Shown piece after piece: positions 1-11,707 of a stretch of 64,000 nt of DNA. Position numbers and translations under genes: made by a program. The notes under the pieces are model-generated. The model had not been told where the DNA came from. It worked only from the letters and a program-made list of their open reading frames with translations, and did not search any database. Where the stretch lies: positions 496,001-560,000 of the forward strand of contig VICG01000013.1 in NCBI GenBank assembly GCA_008692225.1, written 5' to 3'. Each line of letters opens with the position of its first letter. Positions within the stretch are counted from its first letter, which is position 1. Origin of the DNA: Monilinia fructicola. Its lineage: Eukaryota; Ascomycota; Leotiomycetes; Helotiales; Sclerotiniaceae.

Positions 1-1131
1 GCGGATGCCCTTACGCAAATTAGCAGCGGAATCATTCATGTAGCCCTGTGTTCGAACAGGGCGGTGTGTATGATTGTGACGGGAGGGTGATTGCACTACC
101 ATAATATCGACATTATCGTGGTCAGCTTCATTGTCGCCGATCACGATGAAAGGGGCAGCGATAGGAGGAGGGGCAGTGGCAGGGGCAGTAAATGCTGCTA
201 CTGCCGGACGGAGACGGCAATAGGTGCTGGGCAGCAGCATCATCAGCATCACCAACGACACCAGCATCAGCAGCCTCAGTCCCGATGGCACTGACAGAGT
301 TTGCAGGAAAAGATTGATTAACCATTTTAGGAAACTTTGAAAGGGTTTCACGATGTTGATTTGTATGTAGTAATGAGTTTGCGATAACATGCAAATGATT
401 AAGAAAGAGGAATGATTGAAAAATGAGAGGAAAGCAGCCAGTATTATATCACCATGCTGTGCGCTAAGAATTTCTTTTTATGATAGACGATAAACAAACG
501 GTTTTTTACTGCAGTTTCTTATATTTTCTTCGACAACATACAATAACACCGTGATTGATAGATCGAGCCGATCTAATCTTTGATTTACTATTACAATATA
601 CTAATTATCGCGATAGAAAAATGAATGAAGTACCTGAAAGCCGCCTAGCCTCGCCGGCGCCGTCACGATCACGATCACAATTTCCTGCCCTCCTCGATAA
701 TCGCACCCGCAACATGATCCTCCTCGCCGGTATGCGTGCTCGTCGGAGCCCACAGCAACGATCTGACGCTACACTTTGTTCGGAAAGGGTCTTCAACTTC
801 GAGGCTATACTCGCTCAACATGTTGGGCGAGTCAATGCCTTGGAGTGTAGAAGGTATAGCATATAACCTAAGGAATGATATTGGCTGAAAGGGACTGAGA
901 ATCGGATTGGGTAAAAGCAAAACATCGTCAATAATGAAGGATCACGGAATAGATTTGTGAATAGTCTACTGGGTTTAGACCCCCTGTCAATATGTTCTTG
1001 GCAGCCCATGGATAATCTATTGGAATCCATCCCAGTATATCAATAACCCAAGCAACTCAAGTAGCCCTGGTGCGCAGTCCAACGTACACTGGGCATTCTA
1101 TAGTCCGTCATTTCTTGATAAACGGTGCGTT
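1..1131. other. No gene recognised
   Basis: Short open frames are present on both strands, but none shows a recognisable domain or a coherent exon series. A His/Gln-rich stretch near 230-290 comes from CAG/CAT-type simple sequence. The 5' edge may cut through a neighbouring gene. Confidence 0.4.
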
Positions 1132-1959
1132 TTATAGGGCCTTAGCCTGAATTCCCCATACTTTTCTTCCCAGCCTCACCAGCTCTGTTCCAAACTCTCC
1201 TAATACTTCCTCTTCATTTAAGCACGCCGCACGAAGCTCTTTGTATTCTTCGTCCGTTCCAAAAGTTGCGACCTTCCACTGCTTCTTCCACATTTCTACC
1301 GCTAGGATAGCCTCACAGTGCTGGCTTTGGATATTGGTAGCAATCATGTAGAAGGATGAGCGTTTGGTATGGTGCCTTGTCGGTTTGAAGAACTCGACTG
1401 AAGAGAACTTGTTGAACCTGTACAACAAGGAGACAGTGTCTGTGGCCTCTACTTGATGTAGAAGAACAATCATTGTTCCGCCAATCTTGACGTGTTCAAG
1501 TCCAATGGCAAGCTGGGTAACTGATAGTCTTCGGGCTTCTCGCTTCTCTCGGTACGCAGCTCGGCTGTGCGTTCGGAGGACTTGGCCGTCGCACAGAACA
1601 AGTTCGAAAAGCTGCCCAGGGTCGAGCTGTTGTGATAGAAATCTTTCGGCTTCTGGATGCTCTGCAGGGATCTCTGCAATACCCATATCTGCAGCAAGCA
1701 TTGTAATATCAAGGAACCTGAGCGTGACATTGGGACCTGTTGGTAGAAGCACTTTGTGGCCCCCTTCAGAAATGGGCAGGCTGAATCCCAAAGCACGGGC
1801 TCTGGGGTTCAAATTTAGCGTCGTTGCAAGAAAACCACCAGGCGCCATGCACATGTCCAAAATGGTCGGGCTGGTCATCTTTGAAATTGTGAGGGCGCAG
1901 GTTGCTTGATGCATTTCTCGGCCAATTTCATTCATCATATTATAGAAAATAATCGCCAC
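1132..1959 (-). CDS. FtsJ-type SAM-dependent methyltransferase, 5' end unresolved
   Basis: This is probably an RrmJ/FtsJ-fold RNA 2'-O-methyltransferase-like protein. About 275 residues are open. The SAM-binding motif ILDMCMAPGGF lies near residue 33. An acidic motif, LFELVLCDGQ, follows near residue 120, and a strand-helix region with IGGTMIVLLHQVE lies around residue 160. A basic segment, KPTRHHTKRSSFYMI, resembles the C-terminal catalytic part of FtsJ enzymes. The open frame runs upstream of the first internal Met-Met (MMNEIG) with a plausible acceptor (ctaag) just before it, so an upstream exon is likely but I could not place it. No partner gene is evident. The substrate (rRNA, mRNA cap or other) cannot be told from the sequence. 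Confidence 0.7.
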   Translation of the reverse strand: MAIIFYNMMNEIGREMHQATCALTISKMTSPTILDMCMAPGGFLATTLNLNPRARALGFSLPISEGGHKVLLPTGPNVTLRFLDITMLAADMGIAEIPAEHPEAERFLSQQLDPGQLFELVLCDGQVLRTHSRAAYREKREARRLSVTQLAIGLEHVKIGGTMIVLLHQVEATDTVSLLYRFNKFSSVEFFKPTRHHTKRSSFYMIATNIQSQHCEAILAVEMWKKQWKVATFGTDEEYKELRAACLNEEEVLGEFGTELVRLGRKVWGIQAKAL

Positions 1960-2225
1960 CTTCTCGTCTACTTAGCTTTAGAAAACAATTACTAAAGGGA
2001 AGATTGTATTTGGTTCAATTCCGTATATCAACCTAATAAGAGTATACACGCTTGGTCGTCAATTTCTTTCGCTGAATGAAAAACTGTTCTTATTCAAATG
2101 GAAAGGTGTACTTTCCAGCTTGAATAGGGCCATCCATAGTTTTCATTCTCATAACCCTCGATCCTTGACTGTTCTCTAACATCATCTCTCACCGCAATAC
2201 ATAGCTCCCATTCCGCGACATTCGC

Positions 2226-3592
2226 TTATATCCTACCCCCGTAGACACTACCATCCGTATACTCTACCAGGTCATCATTAATAACGTCACCAACCTGAAT
2301 ATTCGGCACCAAGGTTTTAGTAGTCGGTTCCTTCTCTCGCCTTGTCGACTCAAGTTTATCATTCCACTTGACACTGTAGGTATGTAGGTTGATATTCTTC
2401 TCGGCTGCTCGACGTTCTAGATCCTCCACATAGTAGTTCTGATTCGGACCCGAGTAGCAACTAGGGTGCAGAGTCGCTTGGTGCCATAGTAACGGATGTG
2501 GTTCTGGTGTAAGCTGATCCCATAGCCCCTTATAGTCTGCAAATATGCATGCCATGGCGACTTGAAGTCTCATGTCGGGACGTCGACGTGCTAATTCACG
2601 TAGTGTTGCCTCTTGCGGAATAAGTGGCCACCAGATCATGAAGGGCATAAAAATCCCAATCATCCGTTGAGTTAGTTGTAGAAACGATACGGGACAAGTC
2701 GTTGACCATGATGAAGCGAGCTAGAGCAGCCTTCGGAATATCAAGACTTTTCCCCCAGAAAGATTTGGTCTCAGCATTGTAAAACCTTGCAAAAGATGTG
2801 TTATGACACCATCGTGCAAAGGATGCGTTGTGATAGCACCCACGGGTGACGGCCTCTTCCTCGTACGAGATCATAAAGTAGTCGGGCATATCGATCAATG
2901 TTGCCTTCGTAAGCAGCATGAAGAATAAGAGGATCCTTGTTAGTTGTTGGTAGATGAATTGGAAGAGGGTTATAGAGCAGAGGAACATGCATAGGAGCCA
3001 GAGGAGGATTATGCATCTGAGGAGAAGAGGTCTCACCGACACTATAATCCTCGGTGATATTGAAATAATGCCATCTTGCTTTTGACCATTTCTCCCAAAC
3101 ATCAATTGTCACATTCAACGACGAGAGTACTGCGGTATCGCCATTTAGACCTGTTGCTGTACGTGGAGCTTTCGAATTCACCGAACGTGTATAGTCGTCC
3201 ATGACGGCGTAGTATGTTGGTTGGCATATGATGAGATCAAATATTTCCTTTGAGCCAACAACATCTAGATTATCCCATGCTTCTTCGGCAATAGAGATAT
3301 CTGGGAGTAGATCCAATTCTCGGTATAAGTCAACATAGCCGCCAACTGCACATGCTCGACCGACTTGGTACCGCATGTCAGGATATGTCTGGGCTAGCTC
3401 GCGATATGTGTCAACAGCTGCTAAGTCCGGATACCAGATACAGTATGGTTTTTCTTCATCGTCTGTCATAAGTGGAATCTTATTGCTCATGATTAAGCGT
3501 GCATTTCTGGCTCGGGCGAACAATTTATTGGCCCCCGTCGTGCATAGCTCTTTCACTGACTCTGAATCGGCGAATGCTTCATTATGACGCAA
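2226..3592 (-). pseudogene. Ankyrin-like protein with internal duplication, broken by frameshifts
   Basis: Three overlapping open frames on the minus strand read as one protein. The first (to about 2830) includes LILHAAYEGNIDRYARLLYD, which looks like an ankyrin-type helix pair. The second (about 2870-2640) carries AVTRGCYHNASFARW, and the third runs from about 2650 to the stop at 2226. Two segments are homologous: IWYPD..DTYRELA...PDMR near 3430-3370 and IWWPL..ATLRELA...PDMR near 2630-2570, spaced identically over 23 residues. This shows an internal tandem duplication. No GT..AG intron fits at either frame change, so two frameshifts are likely, around 2830-2868 and 2640-2655. The 5' end is also unresolved, since the frame continues upstream of 3592 without an ATG. 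Function is unknown; it could be decayed or simply mis-sequenced. Confidence 0.55.
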
Positions 3593-4065
3593 CGCGCGGA
3601 TTATACAAGCTGCGATTCTCTTATCTTGAGGCTCACGATCAGAAGAAGAGAAGAAGGAGAAGTAGGTGTAGATTTAAATGTGTCCTTGAAGTACAGCATT
3701 ACATCAGAAGTATAGAACTACACGAGTACTGTATGTATCTTAGGACTGTCTCATCCATTCATCTCTCATTCAATCCACACAGTGCAGATCAAGAACCTCT
3801 GTTCGCAAGCTTTGGTGGGGTAAGGCCATTAATATAAGCGGATGTTGGCGGGGTAGCACGTGGGGAGGTAGACAAGATATAAAAAGCTCATCTAAAGTTC
3901 TTAATTCGGTAGTAAGATTACATGCATCATCTTGGTGCTAGTTATTGTCCTCTCTTTTATCTCGCATTAGGAAAAAATAGAATATCTATCTACCCTGATA
4001 TAAATTGCCTTGGATTCCTCTTCTTCTTCTCAGTCTTCTTTTAATACACAATCACATAATTCAAT
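3593..4065. promoter_or_regulatory. Intergenic region upstream of the MTA phosphorylase gene
   Basis: This 470-bp gap separates the divergent ankyrin-like gene and the phosphorylase. It includes a TATA-like stretch (gatataaaaag near 3875) and a pyrimidine-rich run (4019-4040) just upstream of the start codon, as is common in fungal promoters and leaders. No specific operator was recognised. Confidence 0.4.
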
Positions 4066-5276
4066 ATGGCAGAATCACTTCCCAGCACCTTCTCTGGTAT
4101 GTGTCAGATAAACTATTGCAAGCTCTCATCAACTAGTCCCTTTCCTTCTCTTACTTCTCTCCTCCCATGTTCCGTCCCAAAGTCTGTCACATCAGACCAT
4201 TCATTGAACTAACTCATCTCCCCAGACTCCGTCCATATCGCCGTAATCGGTGGCACTGGTCTCCAATCCCTCGAAGGTTTCGTTCCCATCGCAACCGTCA
4301 ACCCACTTACCCCTTGGGGATACCCCTCCGCCCCCATCCACATCCTATCTCACAACAATACTCCCATAGCGTTTCTCTCCCGTCACGGGATCCATCATGA
4401 AATTGCTCCACATGAAATTCCCAGCCGCGCGAATATTGCCGCATTGAGAAGTATCGGGGTTAGAACGGTCATTGCCTTTAGTGCTGTGGGAAGTTTGAGG
4501 GAGGAGATCAAACCGAGGGACTTTGTGGTGCCAGATCAAGTTATTGATCGAACCAAGGGTTAGTTTCTGCTGGATTTCCTATGTGTGATTGGGAAATGGG
4601 AGAAGGAAGTGTAGAGTATGCTAATATGAAGGGAACATAGGTATTCGCCCATTTACATTCTTCGAGAAGGGTATTGTTGGACATGTAGGATTTGCAGATC
4701 CGTTCGATGAGAAGATTGCGAAGATTGTGCGAGAATACGGCCACGCACTTGAAGGCGATGGAATAGTGATGCACGATAAGGGAACAATCATTTGCATGGG
4801 TTCGTCTTCTCCCATCTCCATCTCCTCCATCCTTGCACCCTCAAACTAATTGCCCCCTCCATATAATAGAAGGACCTGCATTCTCCACCCGCGCTGAATC
4901 GCACATGTACCGTTCCTGGGGTGGCTCCGTCATTAACATGTCTGCACTCCCCGAAGCCAAGCTCGCGCGCGAAGCAGAAATGGCCTATCAGATGATCTGC
5001 ATGGCAACCGACTATGACTGCTGGCACAGTACCGCGGATGTGGATGTAGCGATGGTGATGGGTCATATGCATGCGAACGGCCAGAATGCGAAGAGACTTG
5101 TGGGAGCGGTGCTGGATGCGTTGAGTAAGCAGGAACACAGTGATATTGTGCTAGGGAAACATTGGGAGGGAAAGACCACGGGCATGATTAAATTCATGAC
5201 CAAGGCGGAAGGGCGGGGTGAGGAGGGCAAGAACAATGCAGAGTTTTTGTTCCCCGGTGTATTCGGCGGAGCTTAG
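4066..5276 (+). CDS. S-methyl-5'-thioadenosine phosphorylase
   Basis: It cleaves 5'-methylthioadenosine with phosphate to adenine and methylthioribose-1-phosphate in the methionine salvage pathway (yeast Meu1, human MTAP). There are four exons: 4066-4096, 4226-4558, 4641-4799 and 4870-5276, all with GT..AG junctions, giving 309 residues, close to the family length. The N-terminal phosphate site AVIGGTGL is followed by FLSRHGIHHEIAPHEIPSRA and NIAALRSIGV, the signature of this branch of the nucleoside phosphorylase family. Exon 4 holds EGPAFSTRAESHMYRSWGG and NMSALPEAKLAREAEM, which match the substrate-binding part, and TDYDCW supplies the Asp pair expected for a 6-aminopurine enzyme. The gene is intact, with no frameshift. 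It is probably cytosolic, as no signal peptide is seen. Confidence 0.93.
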
Positions 5277-6561
5277 GCTAGTTGATGCGCGATGATGTAG
5301 GATTGATGCAAGGGAGGACGGGGGGTTCAGTAGATGTTGAGATCTGGATGCATCAACTGCATTCATATATATGAGAATAAACGTATAGACAGCAACGGAG
5401 TTGCAAATACATCACATGTACCAGAAACCATGAAGTAACCTTTGTCCCCAGCCCTCTCGTCTGTCTCTCACTAACTCCACCCAAAGCCACCCTCCTGAGA
5501 ATTTACATCCAGAGAACAACTTGGACCAAAATCGCCCATCCCGATGCTCAAATAATTTCCATACATCCCTCTCCGTCATCCTCATCCCTCTAATCACATC
5601 ATATTATATCATATCATCATATATCCCCTCCAAGCTACATAGCTAGCGATCAGTCCAACCCAACCCAACCTTCCTCCCAGATCCAATATAATCATCGAGG
5701 ACGAGATCCCTCATAGGCCGACGAAAAAATAATTAATGTCATTCTTTCTTCTTATTTATACCATCAGAAACTGGAACTGAAGCTGGAACTGAAGTTGAAG
5801 ATGGGCGGTAAATGTAGAGAGATGTATGTATGCATTTATCAATGGTTTTAGGATTTGGATTAATCGTTTCTTTCTTTTTTCTTTTTTTTTGATTTGGGTG
5901 GAGATGGGGTGGGAGAGGGATCAGATCAGGGAGGGGGGTGGAAATAGGAATGGAGGACCAGAACCTGCTTCGGTTTCTTTTTTTTTTCTTTTTTTTTTGG
6001 CAAATAAGCGGGAAGGGAGGGAGGGAAGGAGACGGGGAGTTGGAGAGGGGTTCCTGTGATATTTTTGCGGGGTTTACTAGTAAGATTGCCTAGCTTTAGT
6101 TTTGGTTCTGGTTCTGCTTGGATTTTGGGTGGTTGGTTGGTTGGTTTGGCTATGCGCTATCAAGGAAAAGGGGGGCGGATGGACCGTGGGGAGGCCGCGG
6201 GGGTGTTGTATGGTGATTGCGGTGGTATTTATCTGTTTAGTAAGGCTGGCGTGTGGCATGAAGAGATGGGTGCAGATAGGTAGGTACTACATGTGCAAAC
6301 CGGGGGCTTTTGAAATTCTGTTGATGTTGAAAGGTTGAGTGTGTAGACACGGTTTGAATCTTTGAATGTTCAAGAGGTGAAGGGTGGGTAGGACGGTATA
6401 GCACAGGACAGTAGCGAAACATCTAAATGCACGTTAGACGTGAAGGATCATTAACTTCTTCACATTTTCTCGCATCCAGGAGTGAAAATGATACTAGTCA
6501 TGATATATCCACTGAACCGATCTAACTCCAAGATGCTTTATACAATATCATTAACCCGTAT
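5277..6561. other. Intergenic, no gene recognised
   Basis: This is the 3' flank between the phosphorylase and the convergent permease. It contains T-runs (5873-5892 and 5970-6000), a G/A-rich stretch (about 5900-6050) and a GGTTG tandem (6131-6146). Small open frames on both strands are low-complexity and lack any family signature. Confidence 0.5.
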
Positions 6562-8385
6562 TTACAAATAATATCTAAACTTCTCATTTTCCCAATCGGT
6601 GAGCACGATCCGCTCAACCGTTAAATCTACATCGTCAATATCTACCACGTGCCTCGGTTCAGGATCGATGTAAACCCCTTGTTCGCGATCGCGCCGTTTG
6701 TTCTCCCAGTTCATGTATTGTCGTAAGGTGAGTGAGAGTGCGATGGAGATTGCTAAGCAGGCGATCATGCCATTATATGCTGTCTGTTGTACTAGTTAAT
6801 GTTCGGGTTTCTTGTTTCAGGATTTTGGGCCACATACCTGGTAATGGGGTGCTTCGTGTGATTTGAAGAGTTGTGGTCCCCCGATGTTACCCGCGCAGTA
6901 TCCGATGAAGAAGATGGCGTTGACGGTGGTTTTCTTGGTGAATCCGGCTGTGTCTTCAAAGCATGTTAGTAAGGTGATTTGACATGGTAGCAGGAAGAAT
7001 CTCGTGGGGTTATAGAATGATTCAACTTACTGCTTGCCATCAAACTCAATAGGAGAGGAAAGGCGGACGAAAACAAAATCATCATCCAGCATCCAACCAG
7101 ACGTCCATATCTATTGGAAGTGGGAAGCTCTTTGACCAGAATAATACCAATCAATGCGAAGATGTATCCTACAATAATGATGATAAGTCGGGATCTGCGG
7201 ACTTTCGAGGCGGTGTAAGTCGCGGCAATCACAGCAGCGATTTGGAAACCTCCGTTCGGCATGCCAAATAGAATAGTGTCCAGTTCGTCGAAACCAAAAG
7301 ATTTGATGATGAGAGATCCGAACTTATGGCTCGTTAGTTAGAGAGTGAGGTCACCAGAGTAGAGGTCTCTTACATTAGAAACCACACCATTTGTGATTGA
7401 GGCAATACCAATGATCAGGGAGATCAGCCAGGTTTTTGGATCAATCAATGCCTCAAAGCATTGAGATCGAGACCATTCATTGGTCTTGAAGCTGTGTTGT
7501 GTCTTTTGTGGCCGCCTATCAGCGATCTCTCGTTCGCGTTGAGTGAGAAATCGAGCAGTCAATGGAGCATCGGGTAAGGTGAAATAGAGTAGTACTCCCC
7601 AAAAAACAGTAATCAAGCCGAAGATGATGAACAGCCACTGTAATTCACGTGTTAGATATGATATACGAGACTATCATGATAAAAGACTCACCCTCCATGG
7701 CTGAAGACCTCCTTCAATTTGGGCAATCCCATAGGCAAGCAGACCTCCAAAGGTATTTGCAATGCCATTTCCCAAAAACCATATGCCATGTCTCCACGCA
7801 TGCTCAGAAGGCTTGTACCATATTCCCGTCAACAGACTGAAACCCGGGCTAACAGTACTTTCCGTGATTCCTAAAAGAACCCGAAGAGCACACAACCCGA
7901 CAAAATTGTTCGCAGCTCCATGACATCCCAAGACAATAGCCCAGATAATGATTGATATGGAGAGATATTTGGCTAAGGGGAATTTGACGAACCCCAAGGA
8001 TGCCGGATAGTTGGCAATGAGATAACCAAAATAAAAAGCGCTACCCAACCACGAATACTCTTGTCCTTTGAGCCCAGTATCAGGAATCAACCCCATGATG
8101 GAAGCATAGTTAAGACTGCTTTTGTCGAGGAACTGTAAAAAGTAGGAGGCCATCAACAATGGCATTAAGCTGTTTTGACTGTTAGACCTTGGCTTGAAGT
8201 CAAGTATGGACTGCTTACCGCCAATCAATTTTCCTCAACAATGCCTTTTCTTCAGCGGCCGTAGGCTGAGTATAAACCTCGCCAACATCCATATTTTCGA
8301 CATCCTCCCCCTCAACTTGGGGAGGTTTTGAGTCGAACTTGGAAATGTCTTCTGGAGCATTCTTACCTCCATTACTTGTAGCCAT
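6562..8385 (-). CDS. Major facilitator permease, Dal5/allantoate-pantothenate type
   Basis: This is a polytopic plasma-membrane transporter of the anion:cation symporter group (Dal5, Liz1, Seo1 relatives), which takes up small organic anions such as allantoate, ureidosuccinate or vitamins. The first exon is 8385-8219 and encodes a hydrophilic N-terminus ending EEKALLRKIDWR, a hallmark of this subfamily. The second starts at 8169 with LMPLLMASYFLQFLDKSSLN. The loop GITESTVSPGFSLLTGIWYK is typical of Dal5 helices 4-5. Later exons carry QREREIADRR and FGFDELDTILFGMPNGG, and the C-terminal tail ends near 6562. All junctions I checked keep frame. The substrate cannot be deduced; the neighbouring regulator and esterase suggest a catabolic role. 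Confidence 0.87.
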
Positions 8386-9031
8386 TTCTCAAAGCAAGCT
8401 ATCGAATGAAGGCAAATAGATGCAGAACCACTTTCGATGGTCGTTGGAGATGTTATAACTCTACTAGTATGTTTGACTAGGAGTCAAGATGATAGATACG
8501 ATACCAAAGGACCCTGGCTATCTTTGACCTTATCATCAATAATACAACTACTAAGATGTATCATGAATCATGATGCCGACCACTGAGGAAGGCTGGGGAA
8601 GAAATTTACGATACATCATGATATATCGGTAACTTGGACCGATGATTCGTCAGAATTGACGACGAGATAGACTATGGAGACGGATGCCGTTATCGGGCTC
8701 CACATCACTTCGGGGTCTTGTTTATCTGTATTTCCACGTGACTATGTTTCGCCCCTGAAGTTGTTTGTCCCCGCTCATGTCATTAACCTTACTAATGGCT
8801 GTATGGTCCAGGAAATGCAGTAAGCCGGACCTATCAAATACTCCAAAGTCCAGGATGTTAGGCACTCTAATACGATTTGTTTTGACGGTTGACGAAGAAA
8901 GTTACTTGGTGTAAATACTCATAACTCAGTCAGGGTGAGAATAACTTCAGACTTCCTTGAGGCGTACAAACTGTATTTCATGGTATTCATTTTCAAGAAA
9001 GCCTTCTTATTCATATCTGAAGCGGATGAGA
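8386..9031. promoter_or_regulatory. Upstream region of the permease
   Basis: This 650-bp gap lies between the permease start (transcribed leftward) and the 3' end of the Zn2Cys6 gene. It includes imperfect ATCATGAT-type palindromes near 8560-8630, which could be binding sites, but no known operator was recognised. Confidence 0.35.
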
Positions 9032-11046
9032 TTACACAGCCTGGATGATTTCTCTCACCTTACTCAAAGATATTGTCCCCTGATTATCCCGCTTGAATGA
9101 AGAAATACGTTGCAGAGCTTCGCAAAGTCGATGATCACTGATTCTACCTTGTAACCATTCTTGATGAATCATGTCATTTGTCTCAATGGCTGCAATGAAT
9201 AGAGCCCATTGGAATTCATATACAGGCTGTTGGGAGCCGGCAGGACAAACATGCATAGCGAATAGCAGTAGTTGGCTGAGAGTAGCTTTAATCTCAGGCG
9301 AGCTATCCGACCCGAACAAGCTGGCCCCGCTCCTGATAAGGTATATTTGGAGTGCGTAAAACGTTGTAGCTGAGTTTGCACAATTTAGCTTCATAGCTGG
9401 TTGTAGCGTCATATCAGAAGAGCCATAATAGAATACGGTACCGTAACGCTGTAATAAGTGAGTATAAGCCATGAAAAGAAGCGCGCCTACTTACTGTTTC
9501 TAAAGCGGCTAGTTCATTTTGTAAACTCCTTAACATGGCACTGGTGTCAGGATTCAGGGGTATCTGACTGAATTTACTAATTTTGCAGCATAAAAGCAGC
9601 ATATCAGTCATCATGTCCACTGGCAAACAACTCTCGATATCGCGAATGCTTTGTGATATTGGGTACTCTGCCCCCCAATTCAGTTGTAGGGCAAGACGAG
9701 ATTCCGCTTGTACCGCCGAGAGCTGCTCAGGATGTACTTCAAAGTGTTCAACTAGGCTAGGCTTGCACCCCAAAAAGCTAGCCTGAGCATCCATCTTCAA
9801 TAACCACATGATCACACGAGCGATGAGACTTCGCTCTGCGCGGTTCTTGGTCCAGTCCTGACCAGTTGAGGGCGATTGCTCATGTGTATATATAGTTAAT
9901 TGATACTTGTTCAGATATTCGGTTGCTGTTAGACTCAAACGGTCTAGCTTTGATAAGATAGCGCCACTCGATCGCAACATGTACATGTGTATGCAAAAAA
10001 AAGAGGCGAGAACTGCTAGATGTTCTACAAAGTTTTCGTGTTGTAAAGCTTGCATGAGTTGCTCTGTGCCTTGTTCATAATGTTTGTGGCCAATTTCACG
10101 GCTAAGGTTGGTAGGTGGCATATCATGAAGAGAAACGGCTAGAATTAGGTGGAGCAGCATCTGTGAATTATTCAGTCCGTGAAGTAGCAATAAAGCCGGT
10201 GTAGACCATTGCGGGTCTCTCGTAGTTTGTGAAGGAGAGAATATTGTTCTATAGTGTGTAAGGGCCAGGTCTTCATCTCTGTTCAAACGAATTCCATTCT
10301 CCGGAAGGGTTTTTTTGTACTGGCGATATGTTTGCAATGTGGAACTGCTCCAAATCGATAGACGGGGAAGTATTGTTTGAGGAGGTATAGATATTCATAC
10401 TCTGAGGGTCAGGAAGCAGCCACTCAACAGCTGGATCTAACATAAGACCTCCTTCCGTCTCAGTAACTGGCGCTTGAACTTGCGGAATAGTCACAGAATT
10501 CTGTACTGAAAATGACGGTGATGCTGCGGCAGCTAATCCATGATCAAATCCCGACAAATAATGATCAATAAGTGCCTCTGGATCTTGTGTCTGCTTTCCT
10601 GATCTATGTACGGCCGGCGAAAGCGATTGAGGAGCCCTAATACCGTAAAAGTCAGTCGCTACAAGCCCAAACGTGTCTGATAACGACGACTCAATGAATA
10701 AACTCAAATAGTTAATCTTGACGAAAGGAAGGAGGGATTTCACCAGTCAGGATCTCGAGACTTTAACGGGCCTGCACCACGACGCCTTTCTCTCACACTT
10801 GGTAAGATGCGCGAGCAGGGCTGCTGGCAAATGAGCTTCAACCGATCACATCTTCCACAAGAAGGAAGCTGCTCGTCGCATTTGACCTTTTTTGTGCGGC
10901 AAGTCAGGCAACCTTGTGGCCAAAGTATCAGCAACTGTTTGACTGATTATGACGTTGCATCACTTACCATATTTAGAACGACCAGAAGTGCTCGATCGCT
11001 TCCGTTTAGAACCGACATTCTCGGATATGGTAGGAGATTCTGACAT
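9032..11046 (-). CDS. Zn(II)2Cys6 fungal transcription factor
   Basis: This nuclear DNA-binding regulator has exon 1 at 11046-10968, ending with a basic segment (SKRKRSSTSGRSKYG). Exon 2 (10912-10744) carries the zinc cluster CLTCRTKKVKC followed by CGRCDRLKLIC, spaced C-x2-C-x6-C-x5-C-x2-C-x6-C, with a basic linker after it. Exon 3 starts at 10636 and the last intron (9494-9449) joins ..ALET to RYGTVF. The C-terminal half, from LALTHYRTIF onward, resembles the Fungal_trans_2 regulatory domain. Around 10310-10316 (a run of seven T on the plus strand) the frame changes and no splice pair with matching phase fits, so a homopolymer indel is likely. It sits divergent to the carboxylesterase and upstream of the permease, so it may be their local regulator (inference). 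Confidence 0.87.
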
Positions 11047-11707
11047 AATGGCTTGTGGTCAGTCCTCGATAATCCCTCGAGTTATATCTACATTTGAGTC
11101 TGTAGGTCTCGGCATGATCTTTGATACCGAAGCAGAGTAGATCTTCTCCTACATTAGCACAGATTCCATCTCGCAACGAATAGACCTGGGTATGTCGACC
11201 CAATGGACATTGAAGACAAACCAGCTACTCATCCCCACATATCAAAACATTATCATGGAGCACAGACTCCAAAAAATTAAGCGGGCCTATATCGGGGGGG
11301 CCCTGATTTGATTGGCTTATTTACACGATGTGCATAGAGGGGTATATCGGCTACTTAAGAGTGAATTCTCTCACAAAATTATTTATTATCTTTTCTGAAG
11401 TTGGCCGTTGGTTTCTCTCTTATATCAGGGCATTGTCGTTACGTCTCAGTAGCTTCCTTATCTTAACAAACATCCTTGGCCGCTCAGCTGTGTTGGAATT
11501 CTGTTGGCAGGAGTTATCTAAAAGTGGGGTGAGCTGTTGTATCATCGAGAATCTATTTTGGCAGCGAAGCTTTCCAACGTCTTCGCAACACTTGCCTTGC
11601 TCCAATCTTACCTTAAGTCTTATATACTTTCTATCAGGTGCTGCTTAGTAATCGATTCTGAACCTTTTGAATCTTTCGATAGCTCAAGGTCTATTATCTT
11701 GAGCAAT
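11047..11707. promoter_or_regulatory. Divergent promoter between regulator and carboxylesterase
   Basis: About 660 bp is shared by two diverging genes. It has a G-run (cggggggg near 11293) inside a near-palindrome, cgggcctatatcggggggg, and CGG/CCG triplets of the kind bound by Zn2Cys6 dimers. Whether the adjacent regulator binds here is inference. The esterase frame is open upstream of 11708, but the ATG at 11708 starts a protein of normal family shape. Confidence 0.45.

Noticed and set aside
45..66. Possible tRNA T-arm (TGTTCGAACAGGG)
   Set aside because: The stem-loop has the wrong loop length for a T-arm, and no acceptor, D or anticodon stem is found on either side.
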